A stretch of 64,000 bases of DNA, from NCBI GenBank assembly GCA_900544285.1, contig UQUT01000001.1, positions 248,001 through 312,000 on the forward strand, given 5' to 3'. The notes under the pieces were generated by a model. That model worked only from the letters and a program-made list of their open reading frames with translations, ran no database searches and was not told the origin of the DNA. Origin of the DNA: an uncultured Eubacterium sp. GTDB taxonomy: Bacteria; Bacillota; Clostridia; Oscillospirales; CAG-272. This document shows positions 34,686 to 43,145 of this stretch, piece by piece; the stretch's first letter is position 1, and every line of letters begins with the position of its first letter. The position numbers and the translations under genes were made by a program.

Positions 34686-35687
34686 ATGAAAAACTCCATC
34701 CGCATTATCTCCCTTGTCATCGTATCCGCACTCATTATCCTGTCACTTGTTTCCTGTTCAGATGCGAAAGTCACCCCGCCGGATATTCCGCCCGTAACAA
34801 CAACTGAAAAGGTGCCCGTTCCCTGCAATGTCAGCTTTGCCAATGCCGACAACGCTCCGATGACCGTCTATTCCGGCGATTTCATCCAGGCACCCGCAAG
34901 TCCCACCCTCGAAGAACGGATTTTTGCCGGCTGGTATCTCGATTCGGATTTCGTCTCAAAAGCGGCATTCCCGCTTGAAATCAACACCGACACAACTCTT
35001 TACGCAAGGTTTTATACATACGAGGAAGCCTTCAGCGCGGCGCGCGAAAACACAATCGGCGAATCTGTCTCGGGCTATGAATACACATACACTACCGACC
35101 TGACCGTTTCCTATACACTTCTCTCGCTCAGCGGAAAAACAGAAGGAAAGGCTATATACAGTACAATCGGCGACGTATCATTTTATGACGAGCATAAAAA
35201 TTCCGGCGCGCTCTTTGCGGACGGAACAAAATATCAGATTCGTCGCGGAATTACCCTTCAAAAGGTCTCGGAAAACAAGAACGGGAAGATAACGTCGAAT
35301 GAAACGGAAGAGGTCGACGCTTCGTATAAATTCGATTCATCGTCGTTTGCCAAAGCTCTCTTTGCCTATTCCGACGAAAAGCTCCTTTCCGTCACTCCGA
35401 CGGACGTCCCGAACGAATACAAGCTCAAAACCTCGTTCAACGCTTCGAGCGCAATATCGCTTCTCGGAAACAACATAAACAATCCATTGATTGAAGCGGC
35501 AATCGCAAAACTACCGGAAACCGCAGTCGACACCGGCATGTATGTCACCTTTGACAACGGCGAAATCAGCTCATATCGCTACGAAATGAAGATCAACTCC
35601 GCCGGAATTGAGCTCAGCCTGATTTATTCCCTGAAATTCGATAACGTCGGCACGGCGCAGAGCATCATTCCGAAAACGTTTGAATAA
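34686..35687 (+). CDS. Lipoprotein with InlB B-repeat-like segment
   Basis: 333-residue predicted lipoprotein: signal segment and lipobox LSLVSC (Cys 24), Pro/Thr-rich linker, then a listeria-bacteroides (InlB B) repeat-like stretch with IFAGWYLDSDFVSKAAFP and TDTTLYARFYT (about 78-112). The C-terminal 220 residues are a beta-rich domain like those found in many Clostridial lipoproteins that carry no named function. Ribosome site GAAAGGA. It follows the membrane XRE regulator and is closed by a terminator. Confidence 0.8.
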   Translation: MKNSIRIISLVIVSALIILSLVSCSDAKVTPPDIPPVTTTEKVPVPCNVSFANADNAPMTVYSGDFIQAPASPTLEERIFAGWYLDSDFVSKAAFPLEINTDTTLYARFYTYEEAFSAARENTIGESVSGYEYTYTTDLTVSYTLLSLSGKTEGKAIYSTIGDVSFYDEHKNSGALFADGTKYQIRRGITLQKVSENKNGKITSNETEEVDASYKFDSSSFAKALFAYSDEKLLSVTPTDVPNEYKLKTSFNASSAISLLGNNINNPLIEAAIAKLPETAVDTGMYVTFDNGEISSYRYEMKINSAGIELSLIYSLKFDNVGTAQSIIPKTFE

Positions 35688-35692
35688 AATTA

Positions 35693-35721
35693 AAAAATCC
35701 CCGCTCCGGCGGGGATTTTTT
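35693..35721. terminator. Bidirectional terminator between lipoprotein and ABC genes
   Basis: AAAATCCCCGC, loop, GCGGGGATTTT. Confidence 0.88.
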
Positions 35722-35723
35722 GT

Positions 35724-37613
35724 TTATTCTTTTTCGTCGTAATACTGCGCCTGCGCGTTCCAGAGCTCATAATATTTTCCGCTCTCGTCGGAAAGGAGCC
35801 CGTCGTGCGTGCCAACCTGAACAACGGAGCCGTGATCGAATACTGCAATCTTGTCGCAGAAGCGGCAGGAGGAAAGCCTGTGACTTATATAGACCGCTGT
35901 CCTGTCTGTCACCATCTCGCTGAATCTTGAATATATCTCGGATTCGGCAACGGGGTCGAGAGCCGCCGTCGGCTCGTCGAGAATAATAAACGGAGCGTTC
36001 TTATACAGCGCACGGGCAATGGCGATTTTCTGCGCTTCGCCGCCCGAAACATTCACGCCGTTTTTATCGAGGTTCTTATAAAGATATGTGTCAAGCCCCT
36101 GCGGCATTTTTTCGGCGTCGAGGAGGAATCCCGCTTTTTCAAGGCAGGAATTGACCTTCCCTGCGTCATAACTTGAATTTATCGCCACATTCTGCCCGAG
36201 CGGCAGAGCGAACAGACGGAAATCCTGGAATACAATTGAGAAAACGGAGATGTAATCGAGATAATTGTATTTTCTTATGTTGATACCGTTTAGGAGGATT
36301 TCGCCTTCGTCCGGGTCATAAAGGCGGCAGAGGAGCTTTATAAAGGTTGTCTTGCCGCTGCCGTTCTGACCGACAACAGCGAGCTTTTCGCCGATGTTGA
36401 ACTTGAACGAAACATGGCGGAGCGCATAATTTTCGCTGCCGGGATATTTGAAGGAAACGTCGCGGAATTCAATTTCATAGTCGTTATCCATGCGCTTTTC
36501 AACGGTAAGCGAGCCCTGATACATCTTGTTGGGAATATCGAGAAAGTCAAATGTGAGCTTTAAGAATTCCGCATTGTTGCGGAGCTCGTTAAGAGAGCTT
36601 ATCATCGTTCTTATTGCGCCGGCAACCATTGTAAGCGCGCCGATATACTGCGTTATCTCGCCAACGCCGAACGCCCCCGCCCAAGCCTTAAGGCAGACGA
36701 ACACATATGCGCAGCCTGTGAAAATGACGGACACGGCGATTGAAGCCGCATAGAGAGGACCGATCTTTGTGCGCGCGGCTTTTGCATAAAAGCCTTTGGA
36801 GGCGAATGCATCCTCTTTGTTGTTTGAGAACTTTACAGAAAATCTGTCCTGGCAGTACACGCGGATATCCGCCATCCACTTGCTTTCGTATGCAAGGTCA
36901 TAGAAAAAACCGAACAACTGATTTAAGAGATTGTGCCTGTTTGCATTTTGAGCATAAAATTTTCCGGCAACGTTTTCGATTGCGGGCGAAATATATGTCA
37001 CAAGCATAAGAACGGCGATTATTCCAAGAATAAAGAGCGGACTGTTCAAAACTGTAAGCCCCCCTGCGCTCTCCGGCACTCTGCGGACAAAGAGCGTGAC
37101 TGTCATCGCGATACCGCCGGCAAGCGTTGCAACAGCGGAGAGAAAATCCATAAAGCGCCATTCAACGCTTCCGAGCCCCCTGCCGTTTGCATTGGCATTC
37201 TGCTGTATTTTGTTATACAGAATATGCGTATCGCCGCTATCCATATCGGCATAATCCATATCCATAAATTTATCGCGATAAAGCTTATCAATCGAATACC
37301 ATTCCAGTTGCCCGTAAATACTTATTCCTTTGTTTATAAAAGCGGAAACAAGCGCAATAACGGCGGCGGAAGCAAGCGATATTATGACATATGTTTTCAG
37401 CTTTTCGGGGTCTCTTCCGCCCGCAAGCTCGCCGATTATCAGTGCGGAAAGATAAATACCGACATAAGGCGTCAGCGCCGACCAGATTGTGTTTATTATT
37501 GACAGCACCGTGTATTGCGGGTTTGCGCGATAAAGCAGTTTCACTCCGCGCAGCGTCATTTTCATTGCCTCTTTGCGGGGCATAAGAGCTGTTTTTTCAG
37601 TTTTCTTCTTCAT
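35724..37613 (-). CDS. ABC exporter half-transporter B (permease-ATPase)
   Basis: 629-residue ABC half-exporter: six-helix transmembrane domain (about 20-330) and nucleotide-binding domain (about 365-600) with Walker A VGQNGSGKTTFIKL, signature NVSGGEAQKIAIARAL, Walker B IILDEPTAALDP and the H-loop SHRL. The start at 37613 (MKKKTEKT) uses GGAGG in the end of the upstream ABC gene and overlaps it by 17 bases. With its neighbour it would form a heterodimeric exporter of peptides, lipids or drugs. Both ATPase sites appear intact. It ends the LytTR-associated gene run. Confidence 0.92.
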   Translation of the reverse strand: MKKKTEKTALMPRKEAMKMTLRGVKLLYRANPQYTVLSIINTIWSALTPYVGIYLSALIIGELAGGRDPEKLKTYVIISLASAAVIALVSAFINKGISIYGQLEWYSIDKLYRDKFMDMDYADMDSGDTHILYNKIQQNANANGRGLGSVEWRFMDFLSAVATLAGGIAMTVTLFVRRVPESAGGLTVLNSPLFILGIIAVLMLVTYISPAIENVAGKFYAQNANRHNLLNQLFGFFYDLAYESKWMADIRVYCQDRFSVKFSNNKEDAFASKGFYAKAARTKIGPLYAASIAVSVIFTGCAYVFVCLKAWAGAFGVGEITQYIGALTMVAGAIRTMISSLNELRNNAEFLKLTFDFLDIPNKMYQGSLTVEKRMDNDYEIEFRDVSFKYPGSENYALRHVSFKFNIGEKLAVVGQNGSGKTTFIKLLCRLYDPDEGEILLNGINIRKYNYLDYISVFSIVFQDFRLFALPLGQNVAINSSYDAGKVNSCLEKAGFLLDAEKMPQGLDTYLYKNLDKNGVNVSGGEAQKIAIARALYKNAPFIILDEPTAALDPVAESEIYSRFSEMVTDRTAVYISHRLSSCRFCDKIAVFDHGSVVQVGTHDGLLSDESGKYYELWNAQAQYYDEKE

Positions 37614-39453
37614 TTTCTTTGCCTCCGTCCCTGTAATACTGGCTCTGAACATCGAAAAATTCCTTGTATTTGCCGCCGAGCGCCATAAGCTCATCGTGCG
37701 TGCCCTCCTCGGCTATGACGCTTCCGTCGAGCAGGATTATCCTGTCACAAAAGCGCGTCGAGGCAAGGCGGTGAGAAATATAAATAGATGAGCGTCCCTC
37801 CGCCATAGCGTTGTATTTATTATACATATCTGCTTCGGCAATCGGGTCGAGAGCCGCCGTCGGCTCGTCGAGGACGAGTATAGGCGCATTTTTATAGAGC
37901 GCGCGGGCAAGCATGAGTCTCTGCGTTTCGCCGCCGGAAAGTGCCACCGCGTTATCATAAACATCGCGCACGAGCTTTGTATCGTATTTTTCGGGGAGCG
38001 ACTCTATCTTTTCGCAAAGTCCCGCTTTGTCGGCGCAACTGCGGACAGCATCCATATCGATATTGCCGTCCATATCCTGCGCTATGTTCTGCGCTATCGT
38101 TGCGGCGATGATGTCAAAATTCTGAAATACTGCGGAAAAGAGCTTATAATAATCGCGGCGGTTATATTTTCTTATATCCTCGCCATTCAGCAATACCCTT
38201 CCCTCTGTCGGGTCATAAAAGCCGCAGATGAGGCGGACGAGCGTCGTTTTTCCCGCTCCGTTCATGCCGACGACAGCGAGCTTTTCTCCGGGATGAAGCG
38301 TGAGATTTATGTTCTTCAGCACGTCTCTCTCCGTTTCGGGATAACGGAAGGTGACGTTTTCAAGCCTGATTTCGTATTTGCCGTTTGAGTCGATTTCAAG
38401 CGGCTTGCCGTCCTCAAACTTAAACATTTCGGGATATTCAATCATCTCGCGGACGGTTGAAATGTCAAGGCTTTGTTTGTAGAGCGTATTTACATTTCCG
38501 AGTATCCATCTGACCCAGTTTGTAAAGCTGCCGAAGGCTGCAAAATAAAGGACGAATTCAGCCGCGGAAAGGTTGCCCGCAATCGCCATATTTATCAGAT
38601 ACGCATATGCGATTCCGTTGCGGAGGAATGTGAGGATGATATCCGAAACGGAGCTTATCATATTGACGTTCTGCTCCTTGCGTTTGAGGGCGAGGGTGAG
38701 ATTCTGCGCCTTATCGTAAATTTCCGTAAGCCATGGCTTTATTCCGAAAATTCGCAGGTCTTTTGCGTATTCCGAGCCGGAGCCGACGGTGTTTACATAA
38801 TCCATTCTGCGCCCCTGCTCGGAAAACTCCGTGCGGTGTCTGTATCCGAATCCGCCGACCTTCTTGTTTACAAAGAATCCGACAATCGATGTTGCAAGCA
38901 CAACGGCAATGACCCAAAAATCAAGTCTTGAAAGCATTGCAAGATAAATCGCAAAGCCGAGCACATTTTTCAGAAGCTGAACAAGCGTGTTCCATATCGC
39001 TTCCGTTGCACTTCTGTTGTTGTTTGTGGCGCCCGAAGCGCTATTCGCAAGGTCGCGGAATTCCTTTTTCTCTGTGTTCGGATATGACGTTGTCATCATC
39101 TTGCCGCATATCAGTCCTATTATATATGACCTTATTGTAATGCGCCCGTACAGCGCGTTTTCTCCGACATACGAATTTGCGCAATTCAAAAGCATCCTCG
39201 CGCCGATAAAAACAAGTATCGTGACGAGCAGATATTTAAGCGACTTCTGCGTTTCAACGGCGGAAATAACCGCGGGAGAAATGAAAAGCGAAACAAGGCT
39301 CTGCCCCAGCGATATGACAACCTGTGCAAGGCAGATAAAAATGACCTTCTTCTCTTTTATCTTCCATGCCGTGCCGATCATCCAGCAGCTGTTCTGCCAC
39401 ATGTTGTATTTCGGTTTTTTGGGCTTTTCCTTTTTGATTTTTTCTTTTGCCAA
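37597..39453 (-). CDS. ABC exporter half-transporter A (permease-ATPase)
   Basis: 618-residue partner ABC half-exporter, with a basic N-terminus (LAKEKIKKEKPKKPKYN), six transmembrane helices, Walker A VGMNGAGKTTLVRL, signature ALSGGETQRLMLARAL, Walker B VLDEPTAALDP and H-loop SHRL. The likely start is TTG at 39453, seven bases after GGGAGGG; an ATG at 39495 is in frame but has no ribosome site. Translation is coupled to half-transporter B. A pair of 21-bp spaced direct repeats lies upstream, between this gene and the histidine kinase. Confidence 0.92.
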   Translation of the reverse strand: MAKEKIKKEKPKKPKYNMWQNSCWMIGTAWKIKEKKVIFICLAQVVISLGQSLVSLFISPAVISAVETQKSLKYLLVTILVFIGARMLLNCANSYVGENALYGRITIRSYIIGLICGKMMTTSYPNTEKKEFRDLANSASGATNNNRSATEAIWNTLVQLLKNVLGFAIYLAMLSRLDFWVIAVVLATSIVGFFVNKKVGGFGYRHRTEFSEQGRRMDYVNTVGSGSEYAKDLRIFGIKPWLTEIYDKAQNLTLALKRKEQNVNMISSVSDIILTFLRNGIAYAYLINMAIAGNLSAAEFVLYFAAFGSFTNWVRWILGNVNTLYKQSLDISTVREMIEYPEMFKFEDGKPLEIDSNGKYEIRLENVTFRYPETERDVLKNINLTLHPGEKLAVVGMNGAGKTTLVRLICGFYDPTEGRVLLNGEDIRKYNRRDYYKLFSAVFQNFDIIAATIAQNIAQDMDGNIDMDAVRSCADKAGLCEKIESLPEKYDTKLVRDVYDNAVALSGGETQRLMLARALYKNAPILVLDEPTAALDPIAEADMYNKYNAMAEGRSSIYISHRLASTRFCDRIILLDGSVIAEEGTHDELMALGGKYKEFFDVQSQYYRDGGKENEEEN

Positions 39454-39490
39454 GGTGTTTCCCTCCCTTTTTGTTTTACGGTCACAGCAT

Positions 39491-39550
39491 ATCATAAAAA
39501 GAGCGATCCGGCTTATTTTTGTGACGAATCGCTCTTATTTTGTGACGAAC
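39491..39550 (-). promoter_or_regulatory. Putative LytTR operator and promoter of the ABC exporter
   Basis: Two direct repeats, CTTATTTTTGTGACGAAT (39512-39529) and CTTATTTTGTGACGAAC (39534-39550), place their TGTGACGAA cores exactly 21 bp apart, two helical turns, as LytTR dimers require. A -10-like TATGAT (minus strand, 39491-39496) follows with no -35 consensus, as in activated promoters. The same stretch can also fold as GAGCGAT/ATCGCTC followed by U residues, a possible weak terminator of the kinase gene. Confidence 0.55.
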
Positions 39551-39558
39551 TGCAAAAA

Positions 39559-40212
39559 TCACCCCTGCGGAAGCAGAATTTCGGTCGTAAATGCGCCGTC
39601 CTCGCTGTTGCGCGAGAGGAAGCCGTCGTATTTACTAACAACCTCGTCTATGCTTACAAGTCCGAATCCGTGCGAGCCCTCGCGCTTTGTCGATGAAAAC
39701 AGTCCGTTGGTTTTTTTCAGCTTTTTTCCGGCTGTAAAGTTTGTAAACGAGATATAAAGCTGTGTTCCTTTCATATCCATATATACGCGTATTATGCGGT
39801 TTCCCTCCGGCAGAGCGACGCTCGCGTCAATCGCATTATCGAAAAGATTGCCGATTATAACGCATAGGTCAAGGTCGCTTATTTTCAGTGCCACTGGAAT
39901 GTGCGCCGTCGCTTTGACTTCAATCCCCTTTGATTTTGCAAGAGAGATCTTGCTGTTCAGAATGGCGTCTGCCATGGCATTGCCTGTTTTTATGACTGTA
40001 TCAACGGTATTCAGGTCTGTATCGAGTTCATCGAGATATTTCTTTATCGCGTCAAGATTTCCGTTTTCCGCATAAGCTTTCATCGCGGCGATATGATTGC
40101 GGTAATCATGCCGCCAGCGGCGCATCTGCTTATACATCGTTTCCACCTCGGCATAGTGCGTTTCGATAAGATCTCTCTGGTATTCCGCAATTCTTTTATC
40201 GTTCTTTCTCAT
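39559..40212 (-). CDS. Short cytoplasmic sensor histidine kinase (GHKL, AgrC-like)
   Basis: 217 residues, only the catalytic half of a LytTR-partner histidine kinase. The start ATG 40212 (MRKNDKRIAEYQ) has ribosome site GGCAGGGAA; a TTG at 40227 adds five residues. A short coiled helix leads to the phospho-acceptor motif MRRWRHDYRNH (His35), then the ATPase domain with NLFDNAIDAS (N box) and EGSHGFGLVS (G box). AgrC/VirS-type kinases usually have five to seven membrane helices in front; none is present here. It follows the response regulator by 11 bases in one operon and precedes the ABC exporter. Confidence 0.9.
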   Translation of the reverse strand: MRKNDKRIAEYQRDLIETHYAEVETMYKQMRRWRHDYRNHIAAMKAYAENGNLDAIKKYLDELDTDLNTVDTVIKTGNAMADAILNSKISLAKSKGIEVKATAHIPVALKISDLDLCVIIGNLFDNAIDASVALPEGNRIIRVYMDMKGTQLYISFTNFTAGKKLKKTNGLFSSTKREGSHGFGLVSIDEVVSKYDGFLSRNSEDGAFTTEILLPQG

Positions 40213-40223
40213 TGTTCCCTGCC

Positions 40224-40922
40224 TCAATTCATTTCGATTATCGCGCGGTTGATAGCTTCATATGCTCCCCGTGGCAGGGGAACCTCCTCCCCGCCCGCAA
40301 GAGTAACGCTGTTTTTCGTTGTCCGGCGGACGTAATCAAGGTTGATTATGCTTTGCCTGCCTGTGCGGAAAAATCTTCCGTCCAGCTCCTTTTCGATCTC
40401 CGAAAGCGTCTTTCGGACGGTGATATCACGCTTTGCATGAATAGTTATATCGTTTTTGCAGACATCGATATATTTTATCTCCCGTATCGGTATGCGGAAG
40501 GTCTCCTCCTCTGTCCTGACGGTCAGCGTTTTTTCGTCCTTTTTGATTTTGACAGCTGCGCGATTGAGCACCTCGAACAGCTTTTCGGCTTTGAGAGGCT
40601 TCATGAGATAATGAAGCGCCGCAACATCGTAGCCGTCGCTTATATAATCGGAATAGCCCGTGATGAAAATTATCTGCACGGTCTCACTCTTCTTCCGTAT
40701 ATTTTTCGCAAGCGTCACGCCGTTCATATCGCCCATTTCAATGTCCAGAAGGAGAATATCAAAATCATTTTCCTCTTCAAAATCGAAAAGAAAGCTCTCC
40801 GCGTCTTTATATGTTTTTATCTTTATGCTGTGACCGTTTTCCTTCGCCCAGCTTGCCGTCAGCGTTTCCGTCAGCGTCACCTGCGCCGGATCGTCATCGC
40901 AAATGCCGATTTTAAGATTCAT
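40224..40922 (-). CDS. LytTR-family response regulator
   Basis: 232 residues: receiver domain with acidic pocket ICDDDP and phospho-acceptor Asp60 in LLLDIEMGDMNG, Thr and Lys switch residues in FITGYSD and YLMKPLK, then a C-terminal LytTR DNA-binding domain (about 130-230; IKYIDVCKNDITIHAKRD, FFRTGRQSIINLDYV). Ribosome site GGGGGAG. It leads the operon with the short histidine kinase, behind a promoter at 40960-40988, and probably binds the direct repeats upstream of the ABC genes. Confidence 0.94.
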   Translation of the reverse strand: MNLKIGICDDDPAQVTLTETLTASWAKENGHSIKIKTYKDAESFLFDFEEENDFDILLLDIEMGDMNGVTLAKNIRKKSETVQIIFITGYSDYISDGYDVAALHYLMKPLKAEKLFEVLNRAAVKIKKDEKTLTVRTEEETFRIPIREIKYIDVCKNDITIHAKRDITVRKTLSEIEKELDGRFFRTGRQSIINLDYVRRTTKNSVTLAGGEEVPLPRGAYEAINRAIIEMN

Positions 40923-40959
40923 AAAAAGCTTCTCCCCCGGTTTTGAATGTTACATACAG

Positions 40960-40988
40960 ATTTTATCACACCTGCTGGCGAAAATCAA
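40960..40988 (-). promoter_or_regulatory. SigA-type promoter of the two-component operon
   Basis: Minus strand TTGATT, 17-bp spacer, TAAAAT; divergent from the ilvE promoter. Confidence 0.7.
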
Positions 40989-41036
40989 GTGCGGCACGGC
41001 ACATATAAAAACCGGACAGTATTTTTTGCAAATCCA

Positions 41037-41065
41037 TTGACAAATCCGTTTTGCCGGTGTATAAT
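41037..41065 (+). promoter_or_regulatory. Consensus SigA promoter of ilvE
   Basis: TTGACA, 17-bp spacer, TATAAT; predicted start near 41072. Confidence 0.85.
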
Positions 41066-41074
41066 GGCCGCAAC

Positions 41075-41124
41075 AAAGGCAAAGATGTCTTTCCGCAAAG
41101 CGGGACGTCTTTGCCTTTTTTATT
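41075..41124 (+). terminator. Terminator hairpin within the ilvE leader
   Basis: 15-bp stem AAAGGCAAAGATGTC (41075-41089) with GACGTCTTTGCCTTT (41104-41118), capped by CCGC/GCGG, then TTTTTTATT. It lies between the promoter and the ilvE ribosome site, so most transcripts should stop here unless something prevents folding. A small ORF (41085-41153) starts inside the 5' arm. Confidence 0.75.
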
Positions 41125-41153
41125 CGGAGGAAAACATTCATGAAAAAAGCTGA
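41085..41153 (+). CDS. Possible 22-residue upstream ORF in the ilvE leader
   Basis: ATG with AAAGG five bases upstream, only about 13 bases from the predicted transcript start. It reads through the whole terminator hairpin (MSFRKAGRLCLFYSEE...) and ends 14 bases inside ilvE in another frame. A ribosome on it would melt the hairpin, so it could link translation to read-through. It has no run of branched-chain codons. Translation is unproven. Confidence 0.35.
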   Translation: MSFRKAGRLCLFYSEENIHEKS

Positions 41154-42141
41154 AGGATTTACATATGTCAAAACAAGCAAGCGTTATGTCTGCGATTATA
41201 AAGGCTGCGCATGGGGAAAAGGCAGACTGACGCGCAACGCAAACGTAACTCTCAATGAGTCGGCTTGCGTGCTTCAATATGCGCAGACCTGTTTTGAAGG
41301 GCTTAAAGCCTACCGCACGGATGACGGTCACATTGTCTGTTTCCGTCCCGATCTGAATGAAAAACGTCTTGCGGACTCGTGCAGGCGCATGGTAATCCCT
41401 CCGCTTCCTGAAGGAATGTTTACAGAAGCCGTAAAAGAAGTTGTTCTTGCAAATCGGAAGTGGATTCCGGACGCCGACGGCGGCTCTCTTTATCTGCGCC
41501 CGTTTATATTCGGAACAGGCGCGGTCATCGGTGTCAAGCCCGCAACGGAATTTCAGTTCCGCCTTTTTGCAACGCCTGTCGGCTCGTATTTTCATGGCGG
41601 AGTCTCTCCCCTGCGTCTCCGCGTCTGTGATTTTGACCGTGCCGCTCCTCACGGAACCGGTCATATCAAAGCGGGGCTGAACTATGCAATGAGTCTTTAC
41701 TCGATAACCGATGCGCACGAAAAGGGTTATGACGAAAACCTGTATCTCGACGCTGCCACACGCACATATATCGAAGAAACCGGCGGAGCAAACGTCATTT
41801 TCATAACGGATGACGGAACCCTTGTAACTCCGGAGTCGGATACGATTCTCCCCTCTGTCACAAGGCGGTCGCTCATCTATGTAGCCGAGCATTATCTCGG
41901 TATGAAAACGGAAGAAAGAAAAATATCGCTTTCCGAAATCGGCAACTTCCGCGAATGCGGACTTTGCGGAACGGCTGCCGTCATTTCCCCCGTCGGAACA
42001 ATAGTCGATCACGGAAAGGAAATACGATATGACGCCGGCGATTTTGAAAGCACCGTTATCGCAAAGCTTTATCACACACTGACAGACATTCAGCATGGAA
42101 AAATCGAGGCTCCCGAAGGCTGGATAATGAAGATCAAATAA
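41140..42141 (+). CDS. ilvE: Branched-chain amino acid aminotransferase
   Basis: PLP-dependent class IV aminotransferase interconverting leucine, isoleucine and valine with their keto acids. 333 residues of the eukaryote-like (BCAT II) branch: CFEGLKAYR, LYLRPFIFGTGAVIGV, the Schiff-base lysine in GHIKAGLNYA, and CGLCGTAAVISPVG, which holds the CxxC pair seen in that branch. Ribosome site CGGAGG. It is a single gene under a promoter with a terminator hairpin in the leader; brnQ (branched-chain uptake) is elsewhere in the window. Confidence 0.95.
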   Translation: MKKAEGFTYVKTSKRYVCDYKGCAWGKGRLTRNANVTLNESACVLQYAQTCFEGLKAYRTDDGHIVCFRPDLNEKRLADSCRRMVIPPLPEGMFTEAVKEVVLANRKWIPDADGGSLYLRPFIFGTGAVIGVKPATEFQFRLFATPVGSYFHGGVSPLRLRVCDFDRAAPHGTGHIKAGLNYAMSLYSITDAHEKGYDENLYLDAATRTYIEETGGANVIFITDDGTLVTPESDTILPSVTRRSLIYVAEHYLGMKTEERKISLSEIGNFRECGLCGTAAVISPVGTIVDHGKEIRYDAGDFESTVIAKLYHTLTDIQHGKIEAPEGWIMKIK

Positions 42142-42178
42142 AAAAATATTCCCCCGCGCTTTGCGGGGGAATTGATTT
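42141..42178. terminator. Bidirectional terminator between ilvE and lipoprotein
   Basis: ATTCCCCCGC/GCGGGGGAAT stem with an A-run on one side and T-rich sequence on the other. Confidence 0.85.
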
Positions 42179-42497
42179 ATTTTGCGTCCTTATAAACTAT
42201 GTGCTCAACTATGACAATGTCGTCTGTCTGACCCGGGGCATAATCATCCGAGAGAACGGACGCCTTGAGCGCGTCGTCAAACGTCACGTTCTTTTTATTC
42301 GCGAGCACTGTAAACTCCGTGCTGCCGTTTTCGACAGTTGCCTTATAATCGAACGTGCGACCGTCAAACTCGTATTTTCCGTCCTTTGTCTGCGAGTATT
42401 CTCTTTTGAGCACAACGTCGCCCTCGCGCTTAGCCCCGCACCCAATCAAGAGCAGGGTCATTGAAACAACAAGCAAAACAGCGATAATTTTTTTCAT
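42177..42497 (-). CDS. Small unknown lipoprotein
   Basis: 106 residues with signal segment and lipobox LLLIGC (Cys 20). The mature part, about 86 residues, has DGKYEFDGRTFDYKATVENG and TDDIVIVEHIVYKDAK and is acidic; no family recognised. Ribosome site GGAGGAAA. Own promoter at 42574-42602 and shared terminator with ilvE. Confidence 0.8.
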   Translation of the reverse strand: MKKIIAVLLVVSMTLLLIGCGAKREGDVVLKREYSQTKDGKYEFDGRTFDYKATVENGSTEFTVLANKKNVTFDDALKASVLSDDYAPGQTDDIVIVEHIVYKDAK

Positions 42498-42573
42498 AAG
42501 AATTTCCTCCTTTGATTTTCACGGGTTATTTTTTCGGCGCAAGCGCCATCCGGTGACGCCATTGCTTTGCTTT

Positions 42574-42602
42574 ATAATATCACAAAAGGCGATTTATGTC
42601 AA
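42574..42602 (-). promoter_or_regulatory. SigA-type promoter of the small lipoprotein
   Basis: Minus strand TTGACA, 17-bp spacer, TATTAT. Confidence 0.8.
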
Positions 42603-42654
42603 GCATTTTTGGCACATTTGTGCAATACAGCCTCGCCTCCCAATTTTGCCCGAC

Positions 42655-42689
42655 AAAAAATCCCGAAGGGCTTTTCTTCGGGATTTTTA
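42655..42689 (-). terminator. Terminator of the aconitase-X operon
   Basis: AAATCCCGAAG/CTTCGGGATTT stem; the A-run at 42655-42660 is the minus-strand U-tract. Confidence 0.85.
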
Positions 42690-42698
42690 TTTTTTGTG

Positions 42699-43145
42699 TT
42701 ATCCGTCAACCTCGACCGTGCCGTCGGGCTTTATCGTTATCTTCATTCCGTCCTTGACGTAATCAAGAAATTCTTCACCGAGACAGTCGATAACCGGAAG
42801 AGGCTTGCCCTCAAGCCATACGTCCGAGAGAACGGCTCCTGCCGCCGCGAGAGAGTCAATCGGCTCGGAGAAAAGCATACACGCAGGCTGACGTTTCATA
42901 GCGCAGGCGCAATAAAGCACGAGACCGCCCGTCGTCGAGCCTATCGTTCTCGGAAGGCAAAGCGCCTTTCCGAGCATCTGCTTTCCGTAAAGATCGGGGT
43001 TGTTTTGGTCGCCGCAGGTCGCCTTTTTATCGCCGAACTGGAGCGCCTTCTGGAAGGAGGCGAGGGTGTTAAGACCGCCGTGAGAGACGAGAGCCTCCGC
43101 TGTGAGACTGCCCTCCGCAACTACTCTGCCCTTGAAAATCTTCAT
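42699..43145 (-). CDS. Aconitase-X swivel-domain subunit (DUF126)
   Basis: 148-residue small subunit of an aconitase-X type hydro-lyase (AcnX swivel domain, PF01989). Typical features: KGRVVAEGSLTAEALVS at the start, a DPETG-like turn GDQNNPDLYGKQMLGKAL and PRTIGSTTGGLVLY, whose Ser lies where the family's catalytic serine sits. Its start overlaps the last base of the large subunit stop, so the two are translated together. In archaeal and some bacterial enzymes the same domain is a separate chain; here too the two-chain form is used. Confidence 0.9.
   Translation of the reverse strand: MKIFKGRVVAEGSLTAEALVSHGGLNTLASFQKALQFGDKKATCGDQNNPDLYGKQMLGKALCLPRTIGSTTGGLVLYCACAMKRQPACMLFSEPIDSLAAAGAVLSDVWLEGKPLPVIDCLGEEFLDYVKDGMKITIKPDGTVEVDG

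Noticed and set aside
41072..41140. T-box or amino-acid riboswitch in the ilvE leader.
   Set aside because: The leader is only about 68 bases, too short for stem I and the T-box sequence, and no TGGN-type T-box motif is seen.
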